DNA of 64,000 nucleotides, from NCBI GenBank assembly GCA_002707155.1, contig PAME01000001.1, positions 542,029-606,028 of the forward strand, in the 5' to 3' direction. A model generated the notes under the pieces. It had not been told where the DNA came from and ran no database searches. It saw only the letters and a list, made by a program, of their open reading frames with translations. Below, piece by piece: positions 37,301-46,307 of the stretch (the stretch's first letter is position 1; each line of letters begins with the position of its first letter). The position numbers and the translations under genes are program-made. The stretch is from Crocinitomicaceae bacterium. GTDB taxonomy: Bacteria; Bacteroidota; Bacteroidia; Flavobacteriales_G; Salibacteraceae.

Positions 37301-38737
37301 ATGAAAAAAGTTACAGTTGCACACGGAGATGGTATAGGTCCTGAAATTATGGATGCCACTTTGCGTATTATAAAAGCATCAGGAGCCAATGTAGAGTTTG
37401 ATGAAATTAAAATTGGAGAGAAGGTTTATTTAGACGGTAATACTTCTGGCATTACAACCGAAGCTTGGAACAGCATTCGAGAAAATAAGGTTTTTCTGAA
37501 AGCGCCAATCACAACACCACAAGGCGGAGGTTACAAAAGTTTAAATGTTACCATGCGTAAGTCATTAGGACTTTATTCTAACGTAAGGCCATGTGTAAGC
37601 TTGCACCCTTTTGTTCAGACTAAACATCCAAAAATGGATGTGGTAATAGTTAGAGAGAATGAAGAGGATTTATATGCAGGTATCGAGCATCAGCAAACGG
37701 ATGATGTCGTTCAATGTTTGAAATTGATTAGCCGTCCTGGTTCTGAAAAAATTATTCGATATGCTTTTGAATATGCTAGACATTACGGAAGAAAAAAAGT
37801 GACTTGCTTTTCTAAGGATAACATAATGAAACAAACAGATGGATTGTTTCACAAAGTGTTTGACGAAGTAGCTAAGGAATATTCTGATATTGAAAATGAA
37901 CATTGGATTGTAGATATAGGTGCAGCAAAATTGGCGGATACTCCAGAGGCATTTGATGTAATTGTAATGCAGAATTTATACGGAGATATATTATCTGATG
38001 TTGCTGCTCAAATTACTGGTTCGGTAGGTTTAGCTGGTTCTTCTAATATTGGAGAAACCTCTGCAATGTTTGAGGCAATTCATGGTTCTGCTCCAGATAT
38101 TGCAGGAAAAAACATAGCGAATCCCTCAGGTTTACTGAGAGGAGCAATTTTAATGTTGAATCATATTGGTGAAGGAGAAGCGGCTTCTAAAATTGAAAAA
38201 GCTTGGTTCAAAACTATAGAGGATGGAACGCATACTCCAGATATCTATAGAGAAGGGTCAAGTACTAAAAAAGTAGGCACCAAAGAGTTTGCCGATGCTG
38301 TAATCGCTAATTTAGGTCAAGCGCCAAAAACATTAATAGTATCTAATACTGGTGGCAAAGGAGCCTTTAAACTTCCAAAATTGAAACAAAGACCCTTGGC
38401 TAAAAAGGTATTGGTAGGTGTTGACGTTTTTGTTGATGATACGGATAAAGATCCAGAAGAAGTAGCGAAAAGGTTAAAGGCTATAGAGGCAAACGATTTG
38501 GAGTTACTAATGATTACAAATAGAGGAGTAAAAGTTTGGCCAAATGGTTTTGATGAAACCTATTGCACAAATCACTGGAGATGCAGATTTATGCCAAAAG
38601 ATAACTCAGCAATTGGAAAAGCTGATATATTGGCCGTGCTCACAAATGCATTGAAGGTAAACGTAGATGTTATAAAAACGGAAAACCTTTATGAATTTGA
38701 CGGTAAAACAGGCTATTCTTTGGGTCAAGGGCAATAA
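37301..38737 (+). CDS. icd: NADP-dependent isocitrate dehydrogenase (long C-terminal-extension type)
   Basis: A 478-aa decarboxylating dehydrogenase of the TCA cycle. The N-terminus reads VTVAHGDGIGPEIMDATL, the substrate-binding segment is SLNVTMRKSLGLYSNVRP, the IDH/IMDH signature is NLYGDILSDVAAQITGSVGLA, and AIHGSAPDIAGKNIANPSG follows. Residues beyond about 340 form the extra C-terminal domain seen in the Rickettsia-like IDH group (TIGR02924), including CTNHWRCRF. The coenzyme preference (NADP) is taken from that family. A 75-aa membrane protein gene follows 7 nt downstream. Confidence 0.93.
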   Translation: MKKVTVAHGDGIGPEIMDATLRIIKASGANVEFDEIKIGEKVYLDGNTSGITTEAWNSIRENKVFLKAPITTPQGGGYKSLNVTMRKSLGLYSNVRPCVSLHPFVQTKHPKMDVVIVRENEEDLYAGIEHQQTDDVVQCLKLISRPGSEKIIRYAFEYARHYGRKKVTCFSKDNIMKQTDGLFHKVFDEVAKEYSDIENEHWIVDIGAAKLADTPEAFDVIVMQNLYGDILSDVAAQITGSVGLAGSSNIGETSAMFEAIHGSAPDIAGKNIANPSGLLRGAILMLNHIGEGEAASKIEKAWFKTIEDGTHTPDIYREGSSTKKVGTKEFADAVIANLGQAPKTLIVSNTGGKGAFKLPKLKQRPLAKKVLVGVDVFVDDTDKDPEEVAKRLKAIEANDLELLMITNRGVKVWPNGFDETYCTNHWRCRFMPKDNSAIGKADILAVLTNALKVNVDVIKTENLYEFDGKTGYSLGQGQ

Positions 38738-38744
38738 AAACTAA

Positions 38745-38972
38745 ATGATGAAAGCGAAAATTTTGGTGACTTTATTCTTAGCTATTTCCTTTGGAATTAG
38801 TGGCTTTATAGAAACTGATTTGTTATTTCAACAGTTATGGATTGGATTGATGGTTTTAAATTTCGGATTAATTTATAAATGGGTTTTAGAGCAATCGCTA
38901 AAGGGTAAAAAGGTTTTTGAATTAAAAGAATACTCAAGTTCTCAAAACTATGGAGAAGAAGCTAGAAACTAG
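38745..38972 (+). CDS. Small two-helix membrane protein of unknown function
   Basis: A 75-aa protein. The first helix starts ILVTLFLAISFGISGFI, and the second, after FQQLWIGLMVLNFG, ends before a polar C-terminal tail ending NYGEEARN. It begins 7 nt after the isocitrate dehydrogenase stop, so it is probably cotranscribed. No family is recognised. The 287-nt gap that follows contains only a terminator and a weak inverted repeat (39057-39095). Confidence 0.6.
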   Translation: MMKAKILVTLFLAISFGISGFIETDLLFQQLWIGLMVLNFGLIYKWVLEQSLKGKKVFELKEYSSSQNYGEEARN

Positions 38973-39126
38973 CTTCCTCTTATTTCTTTAATGAACTTTA
39001 CTAATTGTCCATAATAATTGCAATTCGCGATTCATCACAAATTCTAGCTTTCCAAACTCCATTAATTTTTTGTTTGGGGGTTTGTTATTAATGAGTTAAT
39101 AGCTTGAACATCTTTAAAAATTGAAT

Positions 39127-39158
39127 CGACGAAGGCCTTATGGTCTTCGTCGTTTTTT
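39127..39158 (+). terminator. Terminator of the icd operon
   Basis: An 11-bp stem (39127-39137 with 39142-39152, one G-T pair) on a TTAT loop, followed by T6. Confidence 0.9.
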
Positions 39159-39259
39159 ATTTTAGAATAATAAACATTGTTACTGATTCTAAATAATAAC
39201 TCGACCCTAAGTAATCGTGCTAAAGTCACTCGCTTAAGGCTATTTACAGTTTTTATACA

Positions 39260-40033
39260 TTAATTGTAAGGTATTTTTTCTAAAATATGCTCAACCGCCT
39301 CTAATCGTGCGCTGTATTTGTCGTTTGCATCAATAATTTTCCAAGGTGCAAGTTCAGTATTTGTTTGATCGAACATTTTGGTTTTATAGGTAGTATAATC
39401 GTCCCATAATTCTTGAGCTTTAAGATCTACTGGTGTTATTTTCCAGCGCTTCAAGGGGTTGTTTTTTATTTCTTCAAAACGTTTGGACTGTTCGTCCTTG
39501 GCAATGGAGAAATAGAGTTTGATCAAATAGGTATCTGACTCTATTAGCATTTTCTCAAATTCATTGACTTGAGACATAAATGTCTCGTATTCTTTAGGAC
39601 TGCAAAATCCATTAACAGGTTCTACAACTGCTCGATTGTACCAACTTCTATCAAAAAATACGATTTCTCCGGGTTTAGGTAATTGATTGATATAGCGTTG
39701 AAAGAACCATTGCAGTGTTTCGTCTTCAGTAGGCACATTTAATGCTACAATTCGATATTGGCGAGGATTGATATACTCCGTAATTCGTCTTATTGCTCCG
39801 CCTTTTCCTGCAGCATCTCTTCCTTCAAAAATTATCACAACTTTTTTGTTGTTTTCAATTGCCCAATTCTGAAGCTTTATCAATTCTTCTTGCTTTTTCT
39901 TAAGCTCATCATCATATCTGGACACTTTAAGTGCTTTATCTAAATTTACTTTTTTGCTTTTTAAAAGTGCATGCATTCCGTCTTTTGAATTTAGCAAATT
40001 CAAATCTTCTGATGTTAGATTAATTGTACTCAT
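39260..40033 (-). CDS. ppk2: Polyphosphate kinase 2 family protein, copy 1
   Basis: A 257-aa enzyme. ATG 40033 is preferred over an earlier GTG (40063). The PPK2 domain has the Walker A-like FEGRDAAGKGGAIRR, the Walker B/lid DRSWYNRAVVEPV, and the terminal NDKYSARLEA. PPK2 enzymes transfer phosphate between polyphosphate and GDP/ADP or NMPs. The exact class (I or III) cannot be read from the sequence by eye, but a single-domain ~260-aa form fits either. It lies 7 nt after the second copy, as a tandem pair at the end of a polyphosphate gene block. Confidence 0.95.
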   Translation of the reverse strand: MSTINLTSEDLNLLNSKDGMHALLKSKKVNLDKALKVSRYDDELKKKQEELIKLQNWAIENNKKVVIIFEGRDAAGKGGAIRRITEYINPRQYRIVALNVPTEDETLQWFFQRYINQLPKPGEIVFFDRSWYNRAVVEPVNGFCSPKEYETFMSQVNEFEKMLIESDTYLIKLYFSIAKDEQSKRFEEIKNNPLKRWKITPVDLKAQELWDDYTTYKTKMFDQTNTELAPWKIIDANDKYSARLEAVEHILEKIPYN

Positions 40034-40040
40034 TGTGTGT

Positions 40041-40889
40041 TTATATATCAATTTGAATTGCACTTCTGTGGTAACGCATAATTACATTGGGGTCATGCAG
40101 GATTGGAGCTTTAGACTGTCCTTTTCCCTCATAATCGAATTGGGATAGAACGTATCGCATACTTTCCAATCGGGCTTGCTTTTTATCGTTAGTTTTTACG
40201 ATAATCCAAGGACTAAAATTCTTGTGCGTTTTGCTAAACATTTGTTCTTTGTAATGTGTGTATTTATCCCAAAGCTTTTGCCCTTCCATGTCTACTGGAC
40301 TAAATTTCCAAACTTTTAAAGGATTTCCCATTCGCCCATCGAATCGTTTTTTCTGTTCATCTTTAGAAATCGAGAACCAAAATTTTATGACTTTGACGTT
40401 GTCTTCGTATAGCAAATGCTCAAACTCAGGAGCTTGAACCATAAACTTTTCATACTGGTCTTTTGAGCAAAAGTCCATTACTGGTTCAACTACTGCGCGA
40501 TTGTACCAGCTTCTGTCAAAAAAAACAATTTCACCTGGATTGGGCAGTACCTGAATGTATCTTCTAAAATACCATTGTCCTTTTTCTACTTCTGTTGGCT
40601 TTGTGAGGGCAACAACTCGGGATGATCTGGGGTTTAAGTGTTCTTTGAATCGTTTTATTGCTCCTCCTTTACCAGCGGCATCCCTGCCTTCAAAAATTAT
40701 CGCTACTCGCATTTTATTGCGCGCTACCCATTTTTGAAGGTTTACTAATTCGGATTGCAGTTCGTGCAATTCGGCTTCGTATTGTAATTTCTTTAAAACT
40801 TTATTGACCGAAATGTTATTTTTTTTAGCTATCGCTAAAAGGTCATTTCTGGTTTTTGCGCCAAGAAGTTGTTACTCGTTAAATCCCAT
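40041..40889 (-). CDS. ppk2: Polyphosphate kinase 2 family protein, copy 2, with an in-frame TAA at codon 6
   Basis: From ATG 40889 the frame reads MGFNE, then TAA at 40872-40874, then QLLGAKTRNDLLAIAKKNNIS, and joins the PPK2 domain without further breaks to 40041. The catalytic core is intact (FEGRDAAGKGGAIKR, DRSWYNRAVVEPV). The sequence between the stop and the core still looks like a normal PPK2 N-terminus, so the damage is a recent single change or an error. The only downstream start in frame before the core is TTG 40769, which would give a 242-aa protein lacking ~40 N-terminal residues. Activity is uncertain. It is a paralogue of the gene at 39260. Confidence 0.8.
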
Positions 40890-41009
40890 TATACTTTTTT
40901 GTAATTAGTGAATAAACCACTAACTTTTAACTAAATTAGGAAAAGTCCGCAGATTTTTTTATGACAATTGTTGGCTGTGCATTATCACTAAAAAAGTTTC
41001 TTAGGAATT

Positions 41010-41558
41010 TTATTCAGCTTTTTTGTTGTTGTAAGCTCTTACCATGGCTGGGGTATTTGCATATTGGTAAGCTCTCGATTTTAGTTTTGAAACAATTTCT
41101 GGGTCATCAGCAAAATATTTTTTCATTTTTGAGGCAAAACCAACTACATCAACTTTTTCTGTAAAACCATTTTTTTCCAAGTAGTATTTTTCCTCTAATT
41201 GAACCACTCCAGGTCCGCCATCACCAATTAGAATAGACATATAAACCGAAACGTATCCTTTTACTACTAATTTTAAATAAGCGTGATCTATTCTTCCCAA
41301 AGTTCTAATCTCTCGATCTACATAGTCTATATTGTCTTTTCTGAATCCTATTAACTCTCCAGGTTTGTAAGTTATTTTAGTTCCTTTTTCGTCAATAAAT
41401 AAGACATTAAAGACTCCGTTTAGATTGACACTTTCATCATATTTCCCATAAATGGTGTCGCCCATATTTGGAATTACATAATTGTCTAGTTTATTCTGAG
41501 CATTAATGGTGCTTATTGCAAATAGTCCAGTCAGAAAAGTTATAACTAATGTTTTCAT
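41010..41558 (-). CDS. Exported protein of unknown function inside the polyphosphate block
   Basis: A 182-aa protein with a signal peptide (MKTLVITFLTGLFAISTINAQ). The mature part has beta-strand patterns (DTIYGKYDESVNLNGVFNVL, then KITYKPGELIGFRK) and a C-terminal helical segment (FASKMKKYFADDPEIVSKLKSRA). No named family is recognised. Its placement between ppx and the two ppk2 genes, on the same strand, suggests a link to phosphate or polyphosphate, but this could be incidental. Confidence 0.7.
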   Translation of the reverse strand: MKTLVITFLTGLFAISTINAQNKLDNYVIPNMGDTIYGKYDESVNLNGVFNVLFIDEKGTKITYKPGELIGFRKDNIDYVDREIRTLGRIDHAYLKLVVKGYVSVYMSILIGDGGPGVVQLEEKYYLEKNGFTEKVDVVGFASKMKKYFADDPEIVSKLKSRAYQYANTPAMVRAYNNKKAE

Positions 41559-41614
41559 TATTTAGATTTAAATGATAAATTCTATACTGTTTAAATTCTA
41601 CTGTGGTTTAAAAG

Positions 41615-42511
41615 CTAATAATCATTGAAGGACAATTCACCGTGCATAGACTTCACCAAACCATCAGCCAACCCCAGTTTTGGTACGTGAATTTCTGCAC
41701 CTTCAGTCCATTTCATTATGCGCTGAAAAATTCTTCCTGCATGCACTATTACATCGGCCCTATCTGGGTGTAATCTAAATTTCATAATACGCTCCTCGTA
41801 GGTGAGGTCTGATAATTCCTTCAATACTCCTTTGAGTTCATAATACTTTATTGCTTGCCAGTCTTGTTTGTTTAAAATCTTGTAAATCTTATTTATGTTT
41901 CCACCAGAACCAATAATCTCAAGGCCTTTGTGGTTTTTGGTTATATCCTTAAGCCAATCGTGCATTTTGTGCCACTTTTCTTCATTTACCTGATCCTTTA
42001 ATAAACGAATGGTTCCGATATTAAACGAGCGACTTGCCTGCATTTCCCCTTTTACAAAAAGACTTATTTCAGTGCTTCCACCACCAACATCAACATAAAG
42101 GAAATCATGACCAGCGCTAAGTCGTTCTTGCACATGCGTACTTCTTATAATTTTAGCTTCCTCGTCGCCAGAAATAACTTCAATCTCAATTCCAGTCCTT
42201 TCTCGCACACCTTCCACAATTGTTGGTCCATTAGATGCGTCGCGCATGGCACTTGTTGCTGTAGCCCTGTATTCGTCTACTTTATGCACCTTCATTAATT
42301 GCTCAAAGGCAATCATAGTGCGTTCGAAGTCAATCGCTTTTTCTTGAGAAATTTTACCGTCCATAAACACATCTTCACCCAGTCTCAGTGGCACACGTGT
42401 AAGGGATACTTTTTTAAATGTACTAACTTCATTTTCGGTAAATACATTTACTAGTAATAACCGAATTGCATTTGATCCTATGTCTATTGCACCGTATTTT
42501 TTTCGCTTCAA
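41615..42511 (-). CDS. ppx: Exopolyphosphatase / Ppx-GppA family phosphatase
   Basis: A 298-aa actin-fold phosphatase that releases phosphate from polyphosphate ends (or from pppGpp). Motifs are YGAIDIGSNAIRLLLV (phosphate-1), DFLYVDVGGGSTEISLF (phosphate-2) and EIIGSGGNINKI. It lacks the C-terminal HD-like domain of the long E. coli Ppx, as is typical of short Ppx/GppA proteins in Bacteroidota. Its ATG lies 3 nt after the ppk1 stop. Confidence 0.95.
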   Translation of the reverse strand: MKRKKYGAIDIGSNAIRLLLVNVFTENEVSTFKKVSLTRVPLRLGEDVFMDGKISQEKAIDFERTMIAFEQLMKVHKVDEYRATATSAMRDASNGPTIVEGVRERTGIEIEVISGDEEAKIIRSTHVQERLSAGHDFLYVDVGGGSTEISLFVKGEMQASRSFNIGTIRLLKDQVNEEKWHKMHDWLKDITKNHKGLEIIGSGGNINKIYKILNKQDWQAIKYYELKGVLKELSDLTYEERIMKFRLHPDRADVIVHAGRIFQRIMKWTEGAEIHVPKLGLADGLVKSMHGELSFNDY

Positions 42512-42514
42512 ATT

Positions 42515-44569
42515 TTATTGATTTTCTGAGTAGTACTTGTAAAATTCCATTTGCGCTCTTGTATTTGCTTTTTTACCCGTTTTTCGATATTCGTTTTTAG
42601 AATTAGCGTCTATTTGTCGCGCTTTCACATTATCTTTCCATTGCAAATCGAATATAAAACGCAATTCGTCTTGAATGTTTTTATCATAGATTGGGCAAGT
42701 AACTTCTATTCTACGATCGAGATTTCGTTCCATCCAATCTGCTGAACCGATAAAATATTTTGGGTCATCATTGTTGCAGAAAATCATGATTCGAGCATGT
42801 TCTAAGTATTTTCCAAGTATACTTATTGCTTCAATGTTCTCACTCAAATTTTTCATGCCCGGGCGAATACCGCAAATACCTCGAATATTGATTTTTACTT
42901 CAACGCCGGCTTTAGAAGCTTGATAGAGTTTTTCCATTAAATCTGGATCAATAATATTGTTCAGTTTTAAATGGATGTATGCATTTTTCCCAGCCTGTGC
43001 ATTTCGAATTTCTTGGTTAATCATACGCACTAATCTCGGGCGCATATTTAGCGGGCTCACTAATAAATGTTTGTAATAATAAGGAGTGAAATTCCCTTCT
43101 AGTAATTCAAACATTCTGCGAACTTCATCAGTAATATCTGAATTTCGAGTTAAGAGCGATAGGTCACCGTATATTTTAGCAGTAGATTCATGGAAGTTTC
43201 CCGTTCCAACGTGCACATAACCAACTAGTTTATTTTCTTCTCTTCGACTAATGTAACATACTTTAGAATGTACTTTTAGTCCTCTGTAACCAAATAATAC
43301 CTTAATGCCTTCATCAGATAATAAGTTAGCGAATTTTATATTATTCTCTTCATCAAAACGTGCTTGAAGTTCAACCAAAACGGTCACATCTTTTCCATTT
43401 TGCGCTGCATTGATCAGTGCGTTAATTATTCTAGAGTTTTTAGCAACACGATATAAGGTCATTTTTATAGACCTAACCTTGGGGTCAATCGCTGCCTCCC
43501 TCAAAAAATCAATCAAATGATCAAAAGTCTGGTAAGGGTAGTGTAGTAAAATATCTTTTTTCTTTACGGCATTTATTACGCTGGAAAAAGGTGCTAAATC
43601 TTTGTGTCGAACTGGTGGTGATTTTTTAAATTCTAACAGCCGTCCACCGATATTCGGGAAATTCATAAAGTCCTTGAAATTATGGTACCGACCACCCGCA
43701 ATCATATTGTCAGAAGTACCTAATTTTAGGCGCTTTCTAAGGTATTCTAGTAGTGACGGAGAAATTTTTTCATCGTAGACAAAACGAACAGGTTGTCCTT
43801 TTTTACGATCAGAAACCCCTTCTTGCATGGCTTCAAGGAAGCTTTTTGAAACATCAGCATCTAAGTCTATTTCAGCGTCTCTAGTAAGTTTGATGGCGTA
43901 AGCTTCAACTTTGTGATAGCCATACATTCCAAATAAGTAGTTCAAGTTGTGACGAATAACATCATCAATCATCATGACAAAACGATTTCGACCTTCCGTG
44001 GGAAGTTCAACAAAACGTGGCAGAGAGGTTGGAAGCTCAACAATAGCATACTTTCCCTTATCGGTTTCTTTGCGAATCATGTGTATCGCAAAGTATACCG
44101 ACTTATCGTTCATCGTAGGAAATTTACGAGTGTTAGAAATCATAATCGGCACCAATTCGGGATAAACATTTTTGGTAAAATAGTCTTCCACGAAAAGCTT
44201 TTGTCCGTCATTCATTTGAGTCTCATTCAGCAAATAAACGTGCTGATTTCTGAGACTTTTTATGATTTCATTATATATTCGATAGAAACGCTTTTGTTGC
44301 TTGATAATTGTCGATTGAATTTTATCCAGCAGTTGCCTTGGGTTTCCTTCAATCGGGTCGAAGTTTTTCTTTTCAAGCTGAATTCTGCGCTTTACAGTTG
44401 CTACACGAACTCTGAAAAACTCGTCGCGATTGTTAGAATAAATCCCCAAAAAACGTAAGCGCTCTATAAGTGGGTTCCGACTATCAGCAGCTTCTTGAAG
44501 TACACGTTCATTAAAGCTTAACCAGCTTAATTCCCTATTTATAAATCGTTCAACTACCTGTTTTGCCAT
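42515..44569 (-). CDS. ppk1: Polyphosphate kinase 1
   Basis: A 684-aa enzyme that makes long-chain polyphosphate from ATP at the membrane. N-terminal domain: RFINRELSWLSFNERVLQEA. PLD-like catalytic domains carry the autophosphorylated His in GLKVHSKVCYISRREEN and VGTGNFHESTAKIYGDL, and the second conserved block EHARIMIFCNNDDPKYFIGSADWMERNLD-type residues near 585-615 are present. The length matches the family. It lies 1 nt after the sixA stop and 3 nt before ppx, so the three form an operon. Confidence 0.97.
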   Translation of the reverse strand: MAKQVVERFINRELSWLSFNERVLQEAADSRNPLIERLRFLGIYSNNRDEFFRVRVATVKRRIQLEKKNFDPIEGNPRQLLDKIQSTIIKQQKRFYRIYNEIIKSLRNQHVYLLNETQMNDGQKLFVEDYFTKNVYPELVPIMISNTRKFPTMNDKSVYFAIHMIRKETDKGKYAIVELPTSLPRFVELPTEGRNRFVMMIDDVIRHNLNYLFGMYGYHKVEAYAIKLTRDAEIDLDADVSKSFLEAMQEGVSDRKKGQPVRFVYDEKISPSLLEYLRKRLKLGTSDNMIAGGRYHNFKDFMNFPNIGGRLLEFKKSPPVRHKDLAPFSSVINAVKKKDILLHYPYQTFDHLIDFLREAAIDPKVRSIKMTLYRVAKNSRIINALINAAQNGKDVTVLVELQARFDEENNIKFANLLSDEGIKVLFGYRGLKVHSKVCYISRREENKLVGYVHVGTGNFHESTAKIYGDLSLLTRNSDITDEVRRMFELLEGNFTPYYYKHLLVSPLNMRPRLVRMINQEIRNAQAGKNAYIHLKLNNIIDPDLMEKLYQASKAGVEVKINIRGICGIRPGMKNLSENIEAISILGKYLEHARIMIFCNNDDPKYFIGSADWMERNLDRRIEVTCPIYDKNIQDELRFIFDLQWKDNVKARQIDANSKNEYRKTGKKANTRAQMEFYKYYSENQ

Positions 44570-44570
44570 A

Positions 44571-45071
44571 CTATAATTCCTTAGTTTCTTGGCGATTAAA
44601 GTAAATTAATTGCTTCACTTCAGCAAATCGAATTTGACTCCAGTTTTCTGCGTTTAATTCGATTTTCATAACCGATGAAGTTTGCATTTTTTCAAGAGGA
44701 ATGGTAAGGAAATCATTTATAAAATGGGTCAGGGAAGGGTCGTGGCCAACTACCATTATGGCATTTAGATTGTTTTCTACCGACTTCACAAGCTCATAAA
44801 TACCTTCTTTGCCTTGGCGATAAATTGAATTTCTAATTTCAATTCTGTTCTCAGGAAAATTTAAATATCGAGCATGTATTAAAGCAGTGTGCGCAGCCCG
44901 CACTGCGGGACTAGTGTATATTGCATCAAGTTCAGGTTCTGATTCCTTTAGTCGTTCCGCAATTTTTTGCAAAGCAATTATTCCGCTTGATTTTAGCGGA
45001 CGGTCAACATCAATAATCTGTGTGTTTCTCCAACTGGATTTTGCATGCCTAGCTATGTAAATGGTTTTCAT
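44571..45071 (-). CDS. sixA: SixA-type histidine phosphatase
   Basis: A 166-aa protein. ATG 45071 (MKTIYIARHAKSSWRN) is preferred over a start ten codons earlier because the family begins there. The phosphohistidine-accepting motif RHAKS and the second His in VVGHDPSLTHF are present. SixA removes phosphate from phosphohistidine in phosphorelay proteins. Here it is the first gene of a sixA-ppk1-ppx operon with almost no intergenic space, so the substrate may be connected with polyphosphate metabolism, for example phospho-His on Ppk1. That connection is my inference. Confidence 0.92.
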   Translation of the reverse strand: MKTIYIARHAKSSWRNTQIIDVDRPLKSSGIIALQKIAERLKESEPELDAIYTSPAVRAAHTALIHARYLNFPENRIEIRNSIYRQGKEGIYELVKSVENNLNAIMVVGHDPSLTHFINDFLTIPLEKMQTSSVMKIELNAENWSQIRFAEVKQLIYFNRQETKEL

Positions 45072-45157
45072 AAGTATTGATAAAGTTCGCGGACAAAGCA
45101 AGGTAACTTAGGCTACTTGTAAATTAAGGTCGTGTTAAGATTTAAGTGCGGAAGAGC

Positions 45158-46240
45158 TTACATTCTTCTGTACAATCCTTCAATATATTCCATGGAAACG
45201 GTGTCTTTCCATGTTGGTCCAAAAGCGTGATTCCACATATGTTCCAATCGGATTGCAATTTCAGCCATAGCAGTAATCTCTTCGTTGGTCCAATCTTTTG
45301 AAAGGTTTTGAGGCAACTTAACATTAAAGCGCTCAAGCATAACGTGAAATTCATCTACTGCTTCCCCGTAAACATCGTTTAAGTGGTTAAAGGCTAGACA
45401 ATTTGCGTAACCGTGTCGTGTTCCAAAAACAAAACTCAATCCATAAGAAAGTGCGTGGCAAACGCCCACTTCTGAGTACGTCAAACTAAGGCCTCCAAAA
45501 AGAGACGCTAGCATTAATTTTTCATCATTTTCTGGACTTTGACCTGCGTTTTCTCCTAGAAAAACTTCTTTACAAAGCTCAATAGATTGATCACCGTATG
45601 CCTTTGAAAAGGTATTATACTTTATACCTGTTGCACTTTCAATACAGTGAATAAAGGTGTCCATTCCAGTATAAAACCATTGCTCTGTAGGAACAGAAGC
45701 AGTCAAAGTTGGATCTAAAACGACTTGATTAAAAACTGTCCATTCGCACTTTAACCCAAGTTTTTTTTCTGGCCCTGATAATACAGCAGTCATAGAACAT
45801 TCAGCTCCGGTGCCAGAAATTGTAGGCACACCACAATGGTAAATGCCGGGGTTTTTAATCAAATTCAATCCTTGATAGATAACTGAGGAACCTTGATTGG
45901 TTACCATTAGAGAAAGTGCTTTTGCGATGTCCATAATACTGCCACCACCTATACCGATAATTCCAGCAGGAAGCCCTTGGTCGCTTAATAATTCATCACG
46001 TAAAGCATCAATTTGGGAAGTTTTTGGCTCATCGTGACTCGCATCAATAAAATAGACTCTATCGTTTTCTAATGCAGGAATTTGAGCAGCCAATGCTTTG
46101 CCTTCAAAGTAATCGTCAACCACAAAAACCATGTAACCTTTATTGTCTGCTCTTCTAGGCTCAATAATTTCTCCTAGTTGAAGAAAACTACCAGATCCGT
46201 AGCAGATTTTACCGATGTTATTGAAATTGATGTGTTGCAT
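45158..46240 (-). CDS. kdnB: 3-deoxy-D-manno-octulosonate 8-oxidase (KdnB-like iron alcohol dehydrogenase)
   Basis: A 360-aa group III, iron-dependent alcohol dehydrogenase. ATG 46240 (MQHINFNNIGKICYGSG) is preferred over a TTG seven codons upstream. The coenzyme segment is IIGIGGGSIMDIAKALS. The metal-binding pattern includes PTISGTGAECS and the three His of the C-terminal domain (GMDTFIHC, VCHALSYG, GTRHGYANCLAF). It closely fits KdnB, which oxidises C8 of Kdo. The identification is strengthened by KdnA (68 nt away, same strand) and KdsB next door, the set that makes 8-amino-3,8-dideoxy-Kdo in Shewanella. Confidence 0.9.
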   Translation of the reverse strand: MQHINFNNIGKICYGSGSFLQLGEIIEPRRADNKGYMVFVVDDYFEGKALAAQIPALENDRVYFIDASHDEPKTSQIDALRDELLSDQGLPAGIIGIGGGSIMDIAKALSLMVTNQGSSVIYQGLNLIKNPGIYHCGVPTISGTGAECSMTAVLSGPEKKLGLKCEWTVFNQVVLDPTLTASVPTEQWFYTGMDTFIHCIESATGIKYNTFSKAYGDQSIELCKEVFLGENAGQSPENDEKLMLASLFGGLSLTYSEVGVCHALSYGLSFVFGTRHGYANCLAFNHLNDVYGEAVDEFHVMLERFNVKLPQNLSKDWTNEEITAMAEIAIRLEHMWNHAFGPTWKDTVSMEYIEGLYRRM

Positions 46241-46307
46241 GTTTTGTTTTTTTGGATTCAATACTCGGGATGCAAGATATGATTCCTGTTTCTTGAAACT
46301 TTAATCA

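Noticed and set aside
39057-39095. CATTAAT/ATTAATG inverted repeat after the icd operon
   Set aside because: A 7-bp AT-rich stem with a 20-nt loop is expected by chance in this AT-rich DNA, and it has no obvious role.
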